From contig JANZZB010000032.1 in assembly GCA_026419635.1 (NCBI GenBank), forward strand, positions 1 through 12,511: DNA of 12,511 bases, read 5' to 3'. Of this stretch, positions 1-6,189 are shown piece after piece; position 1 is the stretch's first letter, and the number at the start of each line of letters is the position of its first letter. This stretch comes from Clostridiales bacterium (lineage in GTDB: Bacteria; Bacillota; Clostridia; Oscillospirales; Butyricicoccaceae). The notes below the pieces were generated by a model. That model searched no databases and had not been told where the DNA came from. It was given only the letters and a program-made list of their open reading frames with translations. The translations under genes were made by a program, and so were the position numbers.

Positions 1-1359
1 TACCGGATCAATATACTCGACACACCGGGACATCAGGATTTCAGTGAGGATACCTACCGGACTTTAACGGCCGCGGACAGCGTTGTCATGCTGATTGACG
101 GCGCCAAGGGTGTCGAGGAACAGACAAAGAAGCTTTTTCATGTTTGCAAAATGCGTGGAATCCCGATTTTTACTTTTGTAAACAAACTGGACAGAGCTTG
201 CAGAAACCCTTTCGAGTTGATGGAAGAAATCGAAAACATTCTCGGAATCCGTTCCTATCCCATGAACTGGCCTATCGGTGTGGACGGCGATTTCAAGGGG
301 GTATATAACCGCAAACTGTCGCAAATAGAGCTGTTTGAAGCGGGAAATCACGGCCAGACTATGAACGCTTTACAATCGGGCAGCATTGACGATGAAAACT
401 TAAAAAACCTTTTAGGCGATCATTTATATAGTCAGTTAAGAGAAGACGTTGATCTCTTGGATATTGCAGGAGATTTTTTTGATCTTGAAAAGGTGAAAAA
501 CGGCGAGCTTACTCCCATGTTTTTCGGAAGCGCCATGACCAACTTCGGCATACAGCCGTTTTTGGAGGAATTTATCGACATGGCCCCCTCTCCCGGAAAA
601 AGAACAAGCAGCGAAGGATTAATAAATCCTGATGAGACAGATTTTTCAGGGTTTGTTTTTAAAATTCAAGCGAATATGGACCCGGCTCACCGAGACAGGA
701 TTGCGTTTATCCGGTTATGCTCCGGAAAATTCAGCAAAGGAATCGAAGTGAACAATACAAGGGTTGGGAAACCCATCCGCCTTGCCCAACCGCAGCAATT
801 TTTTGCTCAGGACAGGACAACGGTTGATGAGGCGTATGCCGGGGATATCATCGGTGTTTTTGACCCGGGTATCTTTCATATCGGAGATACCTTAACCTCC
901 GGTAAAAAGGCCTTCCGGTTTGACGGAATTCCGATCTTCCCTGCCGAGCATTTTGCAAACGTATTTACAAAGGATGCCATGAAAAGAAAGCAATTTCTAA
1001 AAGGAATCAATCAGATTTCGGAAGAAGGCGCGATTCAGGTCTTTAAACAACCCAATATCGGTGTAGAGACGTTTACAATCGGCGTAGTCGGCATGCTCCA
1101 ATTTGAAGTTCTCGAATACAGGATGAAAAACGAATACGGGGTCGATATTTCCGTTCAAAGACTTCCGTTTGCCTTTGCAAGATGGGTTATTGGCGGAAAA
1201 GTTTCCAAAGATATTTTAGGTTATTTAGAAAGTGCAAACCTCGTCGAGGATCAATTTAACAGACCCGTTATCCTTTTTAAGGACAAATGGACACTAAACC
1301 GAATTGCAGACAAAAACAAGGACATGGAATTTCTTGATATCCCGCCATCCGTTAGCTAA
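1..1359 (+). CDS. prfC: Peptide chain release factor 3 (RF3), 5'-truncated by the window edge
   Basis: RF3 is a cytosolic translational GTPase that recycles RF1/RF2 from the ribosome after peptide release. The reading frame is open from base 1, giving 452 visible residues and a TAA stop. Family proteins are about 525-530 residues, so roughly 75 N-terminal residues, including the P-loop and switch I, lie outside. Visible motifs are the G3 box DTPGHQDFSEDTYRTL (residues 7-22, the RF3 form of the EF-G-like DTPGH motif) and the G4 box NKLD (61-64). After these come the translation-factor beta-barrel region and the C-terminal RF3 domain, with GVVGMLQFEVLEYR near nt 1081-1122. The methionine codon at base 88 is internal, not a start. 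The gene runs alone in plus orientation and is followed 20 nt later by a terminator. Identification is secure; EF-G or a TetM-type protein is excluded by the QDFSEDTYRTL signature and the C-terminal region. Confidence 0.97.
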   Translation, partial: YRINILDTPGHQDFSEDTYRTLTAADSVVMLIDGAKGVEEQTKKLFHVCKMRGIPIFTFVNKLDRACRNPFELMEEIENILGIRSYPMNWPIGVDGDFKGVYNRKLSQIELFEAGNHGQTMNALQSGSIDDENLKNLLGDHLYSQLREDVDLLDIAGDFFDLEKVKNGELTPMFFGSAMTNFGIQPFLEEFIDMAPSPGKRTSSEGLINPDETDFSGFVFKIQANMDPAHRDRIAFIRLCSGKFSKGIEVNNTRVGKPIRLAQPQQFFAQDRTTVDEAYAGDIIGVFDPGIFHIGDTLTSGKKAFRFDGIPIFPAEHFANVFTKDAMKRKQFLKGINQISEEGAIQVFKQPNIGVETFTIGVVGMLQFEVLEYRMKNEYGVDISVQRLPFAFARWVIGGKVSKDILGYLESANLVEDQFNRPVILFKDKWTLNRIADKNKDMEFLDIPPSVS

Positions 1360-1379
1360 AAAAGAATATCTGAAGAAAG

Positions 1380-1418
1380 AACAGGACTTAAAATCATAAG
1401 ATTTTAAGTCCTGTTTTG
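1380..1418 (+). terminator. Rho-independent terminator after prfC
   Basis: ACAGGACTTAAAATC (1381-1395) pairs perfectly with GATTTTAAGTCCTGT (1400-1414) around an ATAA loop, and A1380-T1415 extends the stem. A short TTTT run follows. The T-tract is modest, but the 15-16 bp stem and its position 20 nt after the prfC stop make the role clear. Confidence 0.8.
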
Positions 1419-1502
1419 TAGGAGAAGAATAACACCTTGCTCCCCTCTCCCTCTGGTTATTTACCCTTCAAAAAAAAATTTTTTATTTTTTGTTGCAAAG
1501 TC

Positions 1503-1531
1503 TTAACTTAAGCGTCTTTATACTATATAAA
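1503..1531 (+). promoter_or_regulatory. Possible sigma-A promoter of the lipoprotein gene
   Basis: TTAACT (1503-1508) and TATAAA (1526-1531) are separated by 17 nt, about 45 nt before the ATG at 1575. An alternative -10 is TATACT (1519-1524), but its best partner TTGCAA (1493-1498) is 20 nt away, which is too far. The prfC terminator upstream means the gene needs its own promoter, so one is expected here, but the exact boxes are uncertain. Confidence 0.4.
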
Positions 1532-1542
1532 GAAATTTAAGT
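1506..1542. repeat. 37-bp interrupted palindrome over the lipoprotein promoter
   Basis: The segment is symmetric about base 1524. ACTTAA (1506-1511) mirrors TTAAGT (1537-1542), and CTTTATA (1516-1522) mirrors TATAAAG (1526-1532), with 4-nt asymmetric gaps in the same place on each side and a CTA centre. Thirteen base pairs are matched. It overlaps the putative -10 and start region, so it could be an operator or a leader hairpin. AT-rich DNA makes chance palindromes more common, so function is only inferred. Confidence 0.5.
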
Positions 1543-1574
1543 CCTATAGTACGGATAGTAAATGAGGAACTATT

Positions 1575-2540
1575 ATGAAAAAGACAATATCCTTATTCAT
1601 AGTTATTCTATTGGTTGCATTATGTGGTTGCTGGGCAAACACCGGTTCACGCCAGAATTTGAAGATCATCAATGGAATATCGATGATATCAGCTAAAAAA
1701 GGATGTGCGTTGATCGGCTTAGAGTACAGTGAAAATGACAATAGCATTGAATTGACTCAGGATAAAATATCCTTAGATATCAACATCGGTTCTCCTTTCA
1801 TCTATCGTGATAAATACATTATATATGTAATGGACAGTCCTGCATTTAAAGAAAGTAATGTAACTTATTTACCTGCAAGCTTTTTTTCGAATTATTTGGG
1901 TGAACCTATAAAATTTGAGAATCACCAATTGTCCTTACTAGAAAAAAAAGAGTTTTCAATTTACGACATTGTAAAGTTCCTTCCGGAAGAAGTTTTAGGA
2001 GCGATCAATGACGCGAATTACCCGAACCGGGACAAAATTCTTCACGCCGTTGAACTTCCAAGATCTATGAATATTTCTATACCGAAACTCAATCTTGAGA
2101 AGATTGTCGCCACGGCTCCATTAAGTGATTTTTCAAGTGTTTTTAAATCTGAATTACTACAGCATGGTTACTCTGAAAAAGAAATATCAGATTTTACATA
2201 CGGTGATTATAAAACAATAGAAAGTAGTTGGAACCTTTCAGACCAAATAATAACATTCTTAAAACTCAACTACTCTGATTTGAAAGATAAAGATTTAAGT
2301 AAATGGACATATGGCGATTATGAAAAGTATTTGACTGCACAAGACAAAAAGGGTCTTGAAAGCAGGTTCTCTGAAGCACAAAAAACGAAATTAAGCCAAA
2401 AGGGTATTTTATTAGAAGATGTTTTTTATTTGTTTAAGGATTTCTATCAAATAGAAGTTATATTAGCTCAGCCTGATAATGTTCTTAAAGAGGATATCGA
2501 AGCTTACTATCAATTCTCCATAGATTCGTTGAAGAAATAA
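1575..2540 (+). CDS. Putative secreted lipoprotein of unknown function
   Basis: 321 residues. The N-terminus is a lipoprotein signal: MKK, a hydrophobic stretch (residues 5-17), then L16-C17-G18-C19, making Cys19 the likely lipidated residue. Export and anchoring on the outer face of the cytoplasmic membrane are inferred from this. Residues about 28-125 have the alternating short beta-strand pattern of copper-amine-oxidase-like 'stalk' domains (a VTYLPASFFSNYLGE segment at 96-110), but this is a weak resemblance, not a match. Residues 198-253 hold two diverged copies of a helical unit ending in TYGDY (208-212 and 245-249), about 37 residues apart; the C-terminus is charged and helical. A GAGGA ribosome site (1564-1568) sits 6 nt before the ATG. 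Codon use is more AT-rich than in the neighbouring prfC, suggesting a lineage-specific gene. It stands alone between two terminators. No function can be assigned. Confidence 0.85.
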   Translation: MKKTISLFIVILLVALCGCWANTGSRQNLKIINGISMISAKKGCALIGLEYSENDNSIELTQDKISLDINIGSPFIYRDKYIIYVMDSPAFKESNVTYLPASFFSNYLGEPIKFENHQLSLLEKKEFSIYDIVKFLPEEVLGAINDANYPNRDKILHAVELPRSMNISIPKLNLEKIVATAPLSDFSSVFKSELLQHGYSEKEISDFTYGDYKTIESSWNLSDQIITFLKLNYSDLKDKDLSKWTYGDYEKYLTAQDKKGLESRFSEAQKTKLSQKGILLEDVFYLFKDFYQIEVILAQPDNVLKEDIEAYYQFSIDSLKK

Positions 2541-2589
2541 AATATTATTGTTCAGATTTCTAGCATTCATATCTTGAGTTATATGATAA

Positions 2590-2619
2590 AAGTCCTCTAA
2601 ACCTACGTTTAGAGGACTT
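2590..2619. terminator. Hairpin downstream of the lipoprotein gene
   Basis: AAGTCCTCTAAAC (2590-2602) pairs with GTTTAGAGGACTT (2607-2619) around a CTAC loop, a perfect 13-bp stem about 50 nt after the lipoprotein stop. The T-tract after it is poor (CTTCAG), so on its own it may be a weak terminator or mRNA 3'-end stabiliser paired with the next hairpin. Confidence 0.55.
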
Positions 2620-2626
2620 CAGACTG

Positions 2627-2651
2627 AAAACCCGCCATTCGGCGGGTTTTT
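2627..2651. terminator. Bidirectional terminator between converging genes
   Basis: AAAACCCGCC (2627-2636) and GGCGGGTTTT (2641-2650) form a GC-rich stem with an ATTC loop and U-rich flanks in both directions. It lies between the plus-strand lipoprotein gene and the minus-strand redox operon that ends at 2664, so it probably serves both. Confidence 0.85.
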
Positions 2652-2663
2652 GTTTATGAAAAG

Positions 2664-3449
2664 TTACTTGATTAAAGATACCATTATGTCTTCAACCTCA
2701 ATATTCGGATTGTGATATCTTCGCCGCCCGATTGTTTTTTGGCCGTACTCGATTGCTTCACACGGACACCACTGAATACAGGCAAGGCACCGCTCACAAT
2801 GATGCTGCCAGAGCGGATGTCGGCCTTCTATTTTTATATTTCTTACAGGACATACTTTGGTGCACACACCACAGCCGGTGCACTTGCTGGTAACGTTGAA
2901 TTTCTTATCCCATTCGGCGATGCCTTTATATAGATAATTATAGTTGGCTATCTTGCTAAACAGTCTGGCAGTTCTTTTGACGGGCTGCAGTCTGCCTTCG
3001 GCAATCGCCCCGGCGGCCTCATCCGCCTTATCCATGGCGTTTTTAATCAGCTTTTGTATGACGTCGGGAGCGAAGGCCGGATACTTTACGATATAATTTC
3101 CCGGCATCTTTACCCCATCTGCATAGGACAGATGAACACCCTTTTCTTGCAGGATATCTTCCAGCATACCCAGCGTGTCGGCTCCGTTCCCACCGAAGTT
3201 TATGAACGCAAAGCAATACGTTCCCTTTATTATGTTCATTCTTTCAACAAAGTGTTTGACGAGTCTTGGTAATCCGATATAAAAAACGGGAAAGACAAAG
3301 CCTATCGATCCATCGGGACCGCCCACAGGCTCAACCGGCGGCTCCAAAGCCATGGACTGGACTATGCAGTCTCCGAGTCCTTTTGCGATTTGCCGGGCGA
3401 TTGTCAGCGAATTGCCCGTGGCGGAAAAATAATAAATTGTCGAGCCCAT
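2664..3449 (-). CDS. EFR1-type protein: flavodoxin domain plus two [4Fe-4S] clusters
   Basis: 261 residues. The N-terminal flavodoxin fold carries the FMN phosphate loop FSATGNS (8-14), followed by the VFPVFYIGLPRLVKHFVERM segment (52-71) typical of this family. The C-terminus is a bacterial-type 2[4Fe-4S] ferredoxin domain: cluster I Cys190, Cys193, Cys196, Cys200 with Pro201, and cluster II Cys218, Cys221, Cys224, Cys228 with Pro229. All eight ligands are present. Such fusions are expected to pass electrons between FMN and ferredoxin-like carriers in the cytosol of anaerobes; the physiological partner is unknown. A strong AAGGAGG site lies 7 nt before the ATG. It begins 42 nt after the flavodoxin-type oxidoreductase gene and probably shares its transcript. 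Family assignment is secure, substrate is not. Confidence 0.92.
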   Translation of the reverse strand: MGSTIYYFSATGNSLTIARQIAKGLGDCIVQSMALEPPVEPVGGPDGSIGFVFPVFYIGLPRLVKHFVERMNIIKGTYCFAFINFGGNGADTLGMLEDILQEKGVHLSYADGVKMPGNYIVKYPAFAPDVIQKLIKNAMDKADEAAGAIAEGRLQPVKRTARLFSKIANYNYLYKGIAEWDKKFNVTSKCTGCGVCTKVCPVRNIKIEGRHPLWQHHCERCLACIQWCPCEAIEYGQKTIGRRRYHNPNIEVEDIMVSLIK

Positions 3450-3491
3450 ACATACGCCTCCTTCAAGGTGTAACGGATACTTTTATATGTA

Positions 3492-4190
3492 TTACCATGG
3501 CCTTTCTTTTTCAAGCCATCCCTGCGCTTCCCAGTGCCGTACATCTGCGGGATTAAACTTAAATTTTTTGTGCATAAATCTCATGGCATAAAACAGGGCT
3601 TTGATTTTTAAGGAGGGTTTTACATTTATGCTCTGAGCTTTAATTTTGACCGAAAGTTTGTCAATTTCATTTTGAAACTTCAATTTCTTTTTATTATCCA
3701 CAGTGTCCCAATCGCTTCCATGGACGTTTCTGCCGAAAGTATAGATACGGGAAATGCCCCAGAAAGTCAGGCTATCCGTTAAATCCTTTAGCGTAGACCT
3801 TGTTCCCGCGCCTGCGGCTGTAGAGATGAGAAGCGCTTGCTTACTGAACATCTCCTTTCTTGGCTGATGTGCCATCCACTGATATCCAAAATGATCAAGA
3901 AATGCCTTTAGCTGTCCCGGAACATGATAGACATAAACGGGGGCTGTAAAAATCAGCAGATCCGCTTCGATCATGGATTTCACAATTGGTTCAAGATAAC
4001 CATAATCCGGACATTTTTTAAAATCGGTAAAACAGTTCCAACATCCTATGCAAAAATTAGGCATGTCTTTAGGCAGAAAAATTTCTGTTACTGTGTCTGC
4101 GTCAGACAGCTTCCGTATAAATTGCTGCGCGATGTTGTAAGTACTGGATTTCGATTTTCGTTGTGTCGCGTAAATCACAGTAATTTTCAA
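3492..4190 (-). CDS. Flavodoxin-fold NAD(P)H-dependent oxidoreductase with a CxxCxxC cysteine motif
   Basis: 232 residues from a TTG start at 4190. This start is chosen because AGGAGG (4199-4204) lies 8 nt upstream of it; a frame extension to a TTG at 4208 would put that ribosome site inside the gene. The chain opens with the MKITVIYATQRKSKSS phosphate-loop region of the NADPH-dependent FMN reductase/iron-sulfur flavoprotein superfamily. Cys47, Cys50, Cys53 and Cys60 (CIGCWNCF then KKCP) form the cysteine motif common in this group, followed by the FTAPVYVYHVPGQLKAFLDH segment (81-100) that packs near the flavin. Whether the cysteines bind a cluster or act as redox thiols cannot be seen. The C-terminal approximately 60 residues are basic and helical. 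It lies 51 nt after the membrane protein gene and 42 nt before the EFR1 gene. Confidence 0.88.
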   Translation of the reverse strand: MKITVIYATQRKSKSSTYNIAQQFIRKLSDADTVTEIFLPKDMPNFCIGCWNCFTDFKKCPDYGYLEPIVKSMIEADLLIFTAPVYVYHVPGQLKAFLDHFGYQWMAHQPRKEMFSKQALLISTAAGAGTRSTLKDLTDSLTFWGISRIYTFGRNVHGSDWDTVDNKKKLKFQNEIDKLSVKIKAQSINVKPSLKIKALFYAMRFMHKKFKFNPADVRHWEAQGWLEKERPW

Positions 4191-4198
4191 ATTTCGAT

Positions 4199-4204
4199 CC
4201 TCCT
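4199..4204 (-). promoter_or_regulatory. Ribosome binding site deciding the TTG start
   Basis: AGGAGG on the minus strand, 8 nt before TTG at 4190. Its perfect match and spacing are the reason for preferring a TTG start that begins the protein at MKITVIYAT. Confidence 0.8.
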
Positions 4205-4241
4205 GCAAGAAAAGTTAGATCACAAAAGATGCTGTTTATTA

Positions 4242-4985
4242 TCATTGTCTTATAACTACGCTGTTCTTATTATTAAATGGGTTCCTTCGTACCTCCAATG
4301 AGAAAAGGTAGGGATAATCAGACTTTAAATGTTCCATATGATTAATCCACTGCACAATGAGCGTACTGAACGCTCTCTGAGCATCAACTGCCAAATGATT
4401 GAGATCTGTTTCCGGCAAATCAATCATGCTATCTCTGGCAATTAATTCATCCGTTAAGTGAAATACGGACCAGAGCATATCTGTAAAAGTATCATGCTCC
4501 AGCAAATTCGGATTCTCAAGCATTTTGAGCAGAAAGTCTCTTTTTTCCAAAAGCAGGATTTTCAGTTCCTGCAAAGAGCAAACCTGGTAATCAATCGAAA
4601 AATCGTAGTTTTTAATTAGTCTGATTGCCCTTTGGAAGTCTCTCTTAGTCCATTTGCCATTGATATCTAAATCAGATTGAAGATTTTCCAACATTATATT
4701 AAATTTAACTATTTTTATAATTATTGAAGTTCCCACTTCACTAAAGAAGGCGCTGATCGCCATGTTTATCTTTTTTAACCTTTCCCTCTTTTCCCTAGAC
4801 TTTAGTATTCTTCCCAATACTATAGTAACAATGGCTACCTGTAGCGGTAAGAACGCCATGTCCTGTAAAAAATAAAAGACAGTATCTCTCGGAGAATTAA
4901 ATTGAATCAGTTGTAGCGTATAGATAGCTGCGGAAGTAACTACCAGAATCAGGCTCAATATAACATTCGAATAGACTTTTTTCAT
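4242..4985 (-). CDS. Conserved membrane protein of unknown function
   Basis: 247 residues. Two hydrophobic segments near the N-terminus (about 7-27 and 43-61) are predicted to span the membrane. They are joined by a short loop, NSPRDTVFYFLQDMAFLP, and followed by a basic stretch (KSREKRERLKK) suggesting that the large C-terminal part is cytosolic. The rest is mostly alpha-helical and soluble, ending in NPFNNKNSVVIRQ. The QDMAFLPLQV...SREKRERLKKINM...FFSEVGT pattern resembles a family of uncharacterised membrane proteins I recall from Firmicutes and some archaea; no function is known to me. The ribosome site GGGAGA lies 6 nt before the ATG. It is the first of three minus-strand genes (membrane protein, flavodoxin, EFR1), so a link to redox sensing or electron transfer is possible only by context. 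Confidence 0.8.
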   Translation of the reverse strand: MKKVYSNVILSLILVVTSAAIYTLQLIQFNSPRDTVFYFLQDMAFLPLQVAIVTIVLGRILKSREKRERLKKINMAISAFFSEVGTSIIIKIVKFNIMLENLQSDLDINGKWTKRDFQRAIRLIKNYDFSIDYQVCSLQELKILLLEKRDFLLKMLENPNLLEHDTFTDMLWSVFHLTDELIARDSMIDLPETDLNHLAVDAQRAFSTLIVQWINHMEHLKSDYPYLFSLEVRRNPFNNKNSVVIRQ

Positions 4986-5042
4986 TGCTTTCTCCCATAA
5001 ATGTTAATTGGAATACCTCGGGCACATTTATTTCCAATATTT

Positions 5043-5072
5043 ATTATACTTTCTTTTTTTTTATTTTTGCAA
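5043..5072 (-). promoter_or_regulatory. Likely promoter of the membrane protein/flavodoxin/EFR1 operon
   Basis: On the minus strand, TTGCAA (5067-5072) and TATAAT (5043-5048) are separated by 18 nt, and the -10 lies about 57 nt before the ATG at 4985. The perfect -10 is the main support. A terminator just upstream (5095-5133) would isolate it from the tRNA transcript. Confidence 0.6.
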
Positions 5073-5094
5073 CAGAAACATAATAAATATAGCG

Positions 5095-5133
5095 AAAAGA
5101 GCTCGGAATCCTATGATTCTGAGCTCTTTTTTT
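5095..5133. terminator. Hairpin terminator next to a tRNA relic
   Basis: AAAAGAGCTCGGAATC (5095-5110) pairs with GATTCTGAGCTCTTTT (5115-5130) with one G-T pair and a CTAT loop. The stem has A/T runs on both sides, so it can act in either direction. Read on the minus strand it begins directly after a CTCCGCCA sequence, exactly as the terminator of tRNA-Ser(GCU) does. Confidence 0.8.
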
Positions 5134-5140
5134 GGCGGAG
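5133..5140 (-). pseudogene. Relic of a tRNA (probably tRNA-Ser) 3' end
   Basis: The minus strand reads CTCCGCCA, identical to the last eight bases of both intact serine tRNAs at 5463-5684. It is followed, as in tRNA-Ser(GCU), by a run of A and then a terminator hairpin. Nothing upstream of it (5141 onward) resembles the rest of a tRNA: no T-arm, anticodon arm or variable arm. The best reading is that a third tRNA gene once stood here and was lost or truncated, leaving the terminator. The match is short, so chance remains possible. Confidence 0.5.
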
Positions 5141-5239
5141 ACTACATTACATTGTATGGAATTGGGAAAGGGGATTGTGAAGCGTTTAAAACCGTTTAAA
5201 AGCGAAATAGGCCGGATCGGCACCTCAGGGATAATACAA

Positions 5240-5262
5240 GTGTTATTGTGTAACAATAACAC
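5240..5262. other. Isolated hairpin of unknown role
   Basis: GTGTTATTG (5240-5248) pairs perfectly with CAATAACAC (5254-5262) around a TGTAA loop. No clear T-tract follows on either strand, so it is not an obvious terminator. On the plus strand it lies directly before the GGTGA ribosome-site candidate of a 37-codon frame; on the minus strand it lies in unassigned DNA. Confidence 0.6.
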
Positions 5263-5274
5263 CGGTGATTTTTA

Positions 5275-5388
5275 ATGAATAAATTTGTTTTTTTATTATC
5301 TTTATTTTTAATATTTTTTTCTGTGTATATGCTATATTCAATAGCATTTATTTCGGCAGCTTCTTTACTTAGTTTGATATCTATATAA
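5275..5388 (+). CDS. Doubtful small hydrophobic peptide (37 aa)
   Basis: ATG at 5275 opens 37 codons ending in TAA. The peptide begins MNK and is then almost wholly F, L, I, V, S and A, like a single membrane span or a type I toxin. A GGTGA sequence sits 6 nt before the ATG and a 9-bp hairpin lies just before that. Against it, T-rich DNA encodes F, L and I by default, no good promoter is seen, and no antisense RNA gene can be recognised. Treat as a candidate only. Confidence 0.25.
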   Translation: MNKFVFLLSLFLIFFSVYMLYSIAFISAASLLSLISI

Positions 5389-5419
5389 GATAACAAAAAA
5401 GCCCGGATTTTAAAATGTG

Positions 5420-5462
5420 AAAAGCCCGAAACACTTTATTTTCTAAGTGCATCGGGCTTTTT
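5420..5462 (-). terminator. Terminator of the tRNA-Ser pair
   Basis: On the minus strand the sequence after the tRNA CCA end is A-rich, then GCCCGATGCACTT (complement of 5445-5457) pairs with AAGTGTTTCGGGC (complement of 5424-5436), followed by TTTT. A second CCGGGCTTTTTT further on (complement of 5395-5406) may add a back-up. Position directly after tRNA-Ser(GCU) fixes its role. Confidence 0.8.
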
Positions 5463-5552
5463 TGGCGGAGAAGGAGAGACTTGAACTCTCGCGCCGCTTT
5501 CACGACCTACTCCCTTAGCAGGGGAGCCTCTTCACCACTTGAGTACTTCTCC
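5463..5552 (-). tRNA. tRNA-Ser(GCU), CCA encoded
   Basis: 90 nt with 3' CCA included. The acceptor stem is GGAGAAG/CTTCTCC with discriminator G. The anticodon arm is CTCCC-CTGCTAA-GGGAG, giving anticodon GCU for AGC/AGU serine codons. A long variable arm (class II tRNA, required for SerRS recognition) and the T-arm GAGAGTTCAAGTCTCTC are present. It lies 41 nt downstream of tRNA-Ser(UGA) and shares its promoter; a terminator begins immediately after CCA. Confidence 0.97.
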
Positions 5553-5593
5553 ATATTGGTGAAAACAAAAATATGAAATTAATAAATGTTTAA

Positions 5594-5684
5594 TGGCGGA
5601 GAGAGTGGGATTCGAACCCACGGACGCTTTAACACGTCGCCGGTTTTCAAGACCGGTGCCTTAAACCAACTCGACCATCTCTCC
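5594..5684 (-). tRNA. tRNA-Ser(UGA), CCA encoded
   Basis: 91 nt with 3' CCA included. The acceptor stem is GGAGAGA/TCTCTCC with discriminator G. The anticodon arm CCGGT-CTTGAAA-ACCGG gives anticodon UGA, reading UCA and other UCN codons. The long class II variable arm and the T-arm GTGGGTTCGAATCCCAC are clear. It is the first gene of the two-tRNA transcript, beginning about 15 nt after the expected transcription start. Confidence 0.97.
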
Positions 5685-5703
5685 GTGCAGTCGGGCAAAA
5701 GTT

Positions 5704-5732
5704 ATTTTACCACACTGCATTTAATGTGTCAA
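5704..5732 (-). promoter_or_regulatory. Strong promoter of the tRNA-Ser pair
   Basis: On the minus strand, consensus TTGACA (5727-5732) and TAAAAT (5704-5709) are separated by exactly 17 nt, 20 nt before the tRNA-Ser(UGA) 5' end. This is the best sigma-A match in the window, as expected for a stable RNA gene. Confidence 0.88.
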
Positions 5733-5771
5733 CCCATAAACGGTTTCATACATTATTTCCAAAAAAGCTTA

Positions 5772-6176
5772 CTATTTTTCTTTTAAGATATCGCAAATCT
5801 CCTGGAGCAAAGCTTCGCTTTTTGTCATTGCAGGAGTTTCTTCCGGTTCCTGATTCTTCTTTCGCTGAAGCTTATTGATAATTTTAATGAATATAAATAT
5901 ACAGAACGCAATAATCAAGAAGTCAATTACGTTTTGTATAAACATTCCATACTTTAATACAACCGCATCTTTCCCTGCTTTCGCCGGAGCCAGTGTAAAA
6001 GACAAATTCGTAAAATTAATACCGCCGGAAATAAATCCGATCACCGGCATGATGATGTCGTTTACCAAAGAGGTCACGATTTTCCCGAATGCGCCGCCGA
6101 TAATGACACCGACTGCAAGGTCGACTACATTTCCGCGCGTTGCAAACTGTTTAAATTCCGCAAGCAGTTTTTTCAT
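5772..6176 (-). CDS. mscL: Large-conductance mechanosensitive channel MscL
   Basis: 134 residues; forms a homopentameric membrane pore that opens under high membrane tension to release solutes during hypo-osmotic shock. The start is the ATG at 6176, giving MKKLLAEFKQFATRGNVVDL with GGGAGC upstream; a 10-residue extension in the same frame would overlap serS and lacks a ribosome site. The amphipathic N-terminal helix leads into TM1 (about 15-48) with the conserved VVDLAVGVIIGGAFGKIV pore sequence, a periplasmic-side loop (49-77), TM2 (about 78-102), and a charged C-terminal helix ending LLQEICDILKEK. Length and motifs are typical. It begins 13 nt after the serS stop, so it is probably the last gene of the parA-serS transcript. 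No clear terminator follows before the tRNA promoter. Confidence 0.95.
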   Translation of the reverse strand: MKKLLAEFKQFATRGNVVDLAVGVIIGGAFGKIVTSLVNDIIMPVIGFISGGINFTNLSFTLAPAKAGKDAVVLKYGMFIQNVIDFLIIAFCIFIFIKIINKLQRKKNQEPEETPAMTKSEALLQEICDILKEK

Positions 6177-6189
6177 ACCCGGCTCCCTT

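Larger units (their letters stand above)
4986..5462. other. Gene-poor AT-rich region between the redox operon and the tRNA genes
   Basis: This 477-nt stretch has no convincing long gene. It holds the promoter of the membrane protein operon, a terminator, a short tRNA 3'-end relic, a 9-bp hairpin, a 37-codon hydrophobic reading frame and the terminator of the tRNA genes, each listed separately. Longer open frames here are rich in low-complexity codons and lack ribosome sites. About 90 nt (5141-5230) shows nothing recognisable beyond a GTTTAAAA repeat (5184-5201). Confidence 0.7.

Noticed and set aside
3089..3101. TAATTTCCCGGC as a Noc binding site
   Set aside because: Only one half of the ATTTCCCGGGAAAT palindrome is present, and it lies inside the EFR1 coding region.
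5184..5201. Tandem GTTTAAAA copies as a repeat array
   Set aside because: Only two units are present, without regular spacing or further copies, so no array can be claimed.
5008..5396. Several 60-70 codon frames in the AT-rich gap, on both strands
   Set aside because: They are made of low-complexity T- or A-rich codons, overlap terminators and hairpins, and have no ribosome sites.
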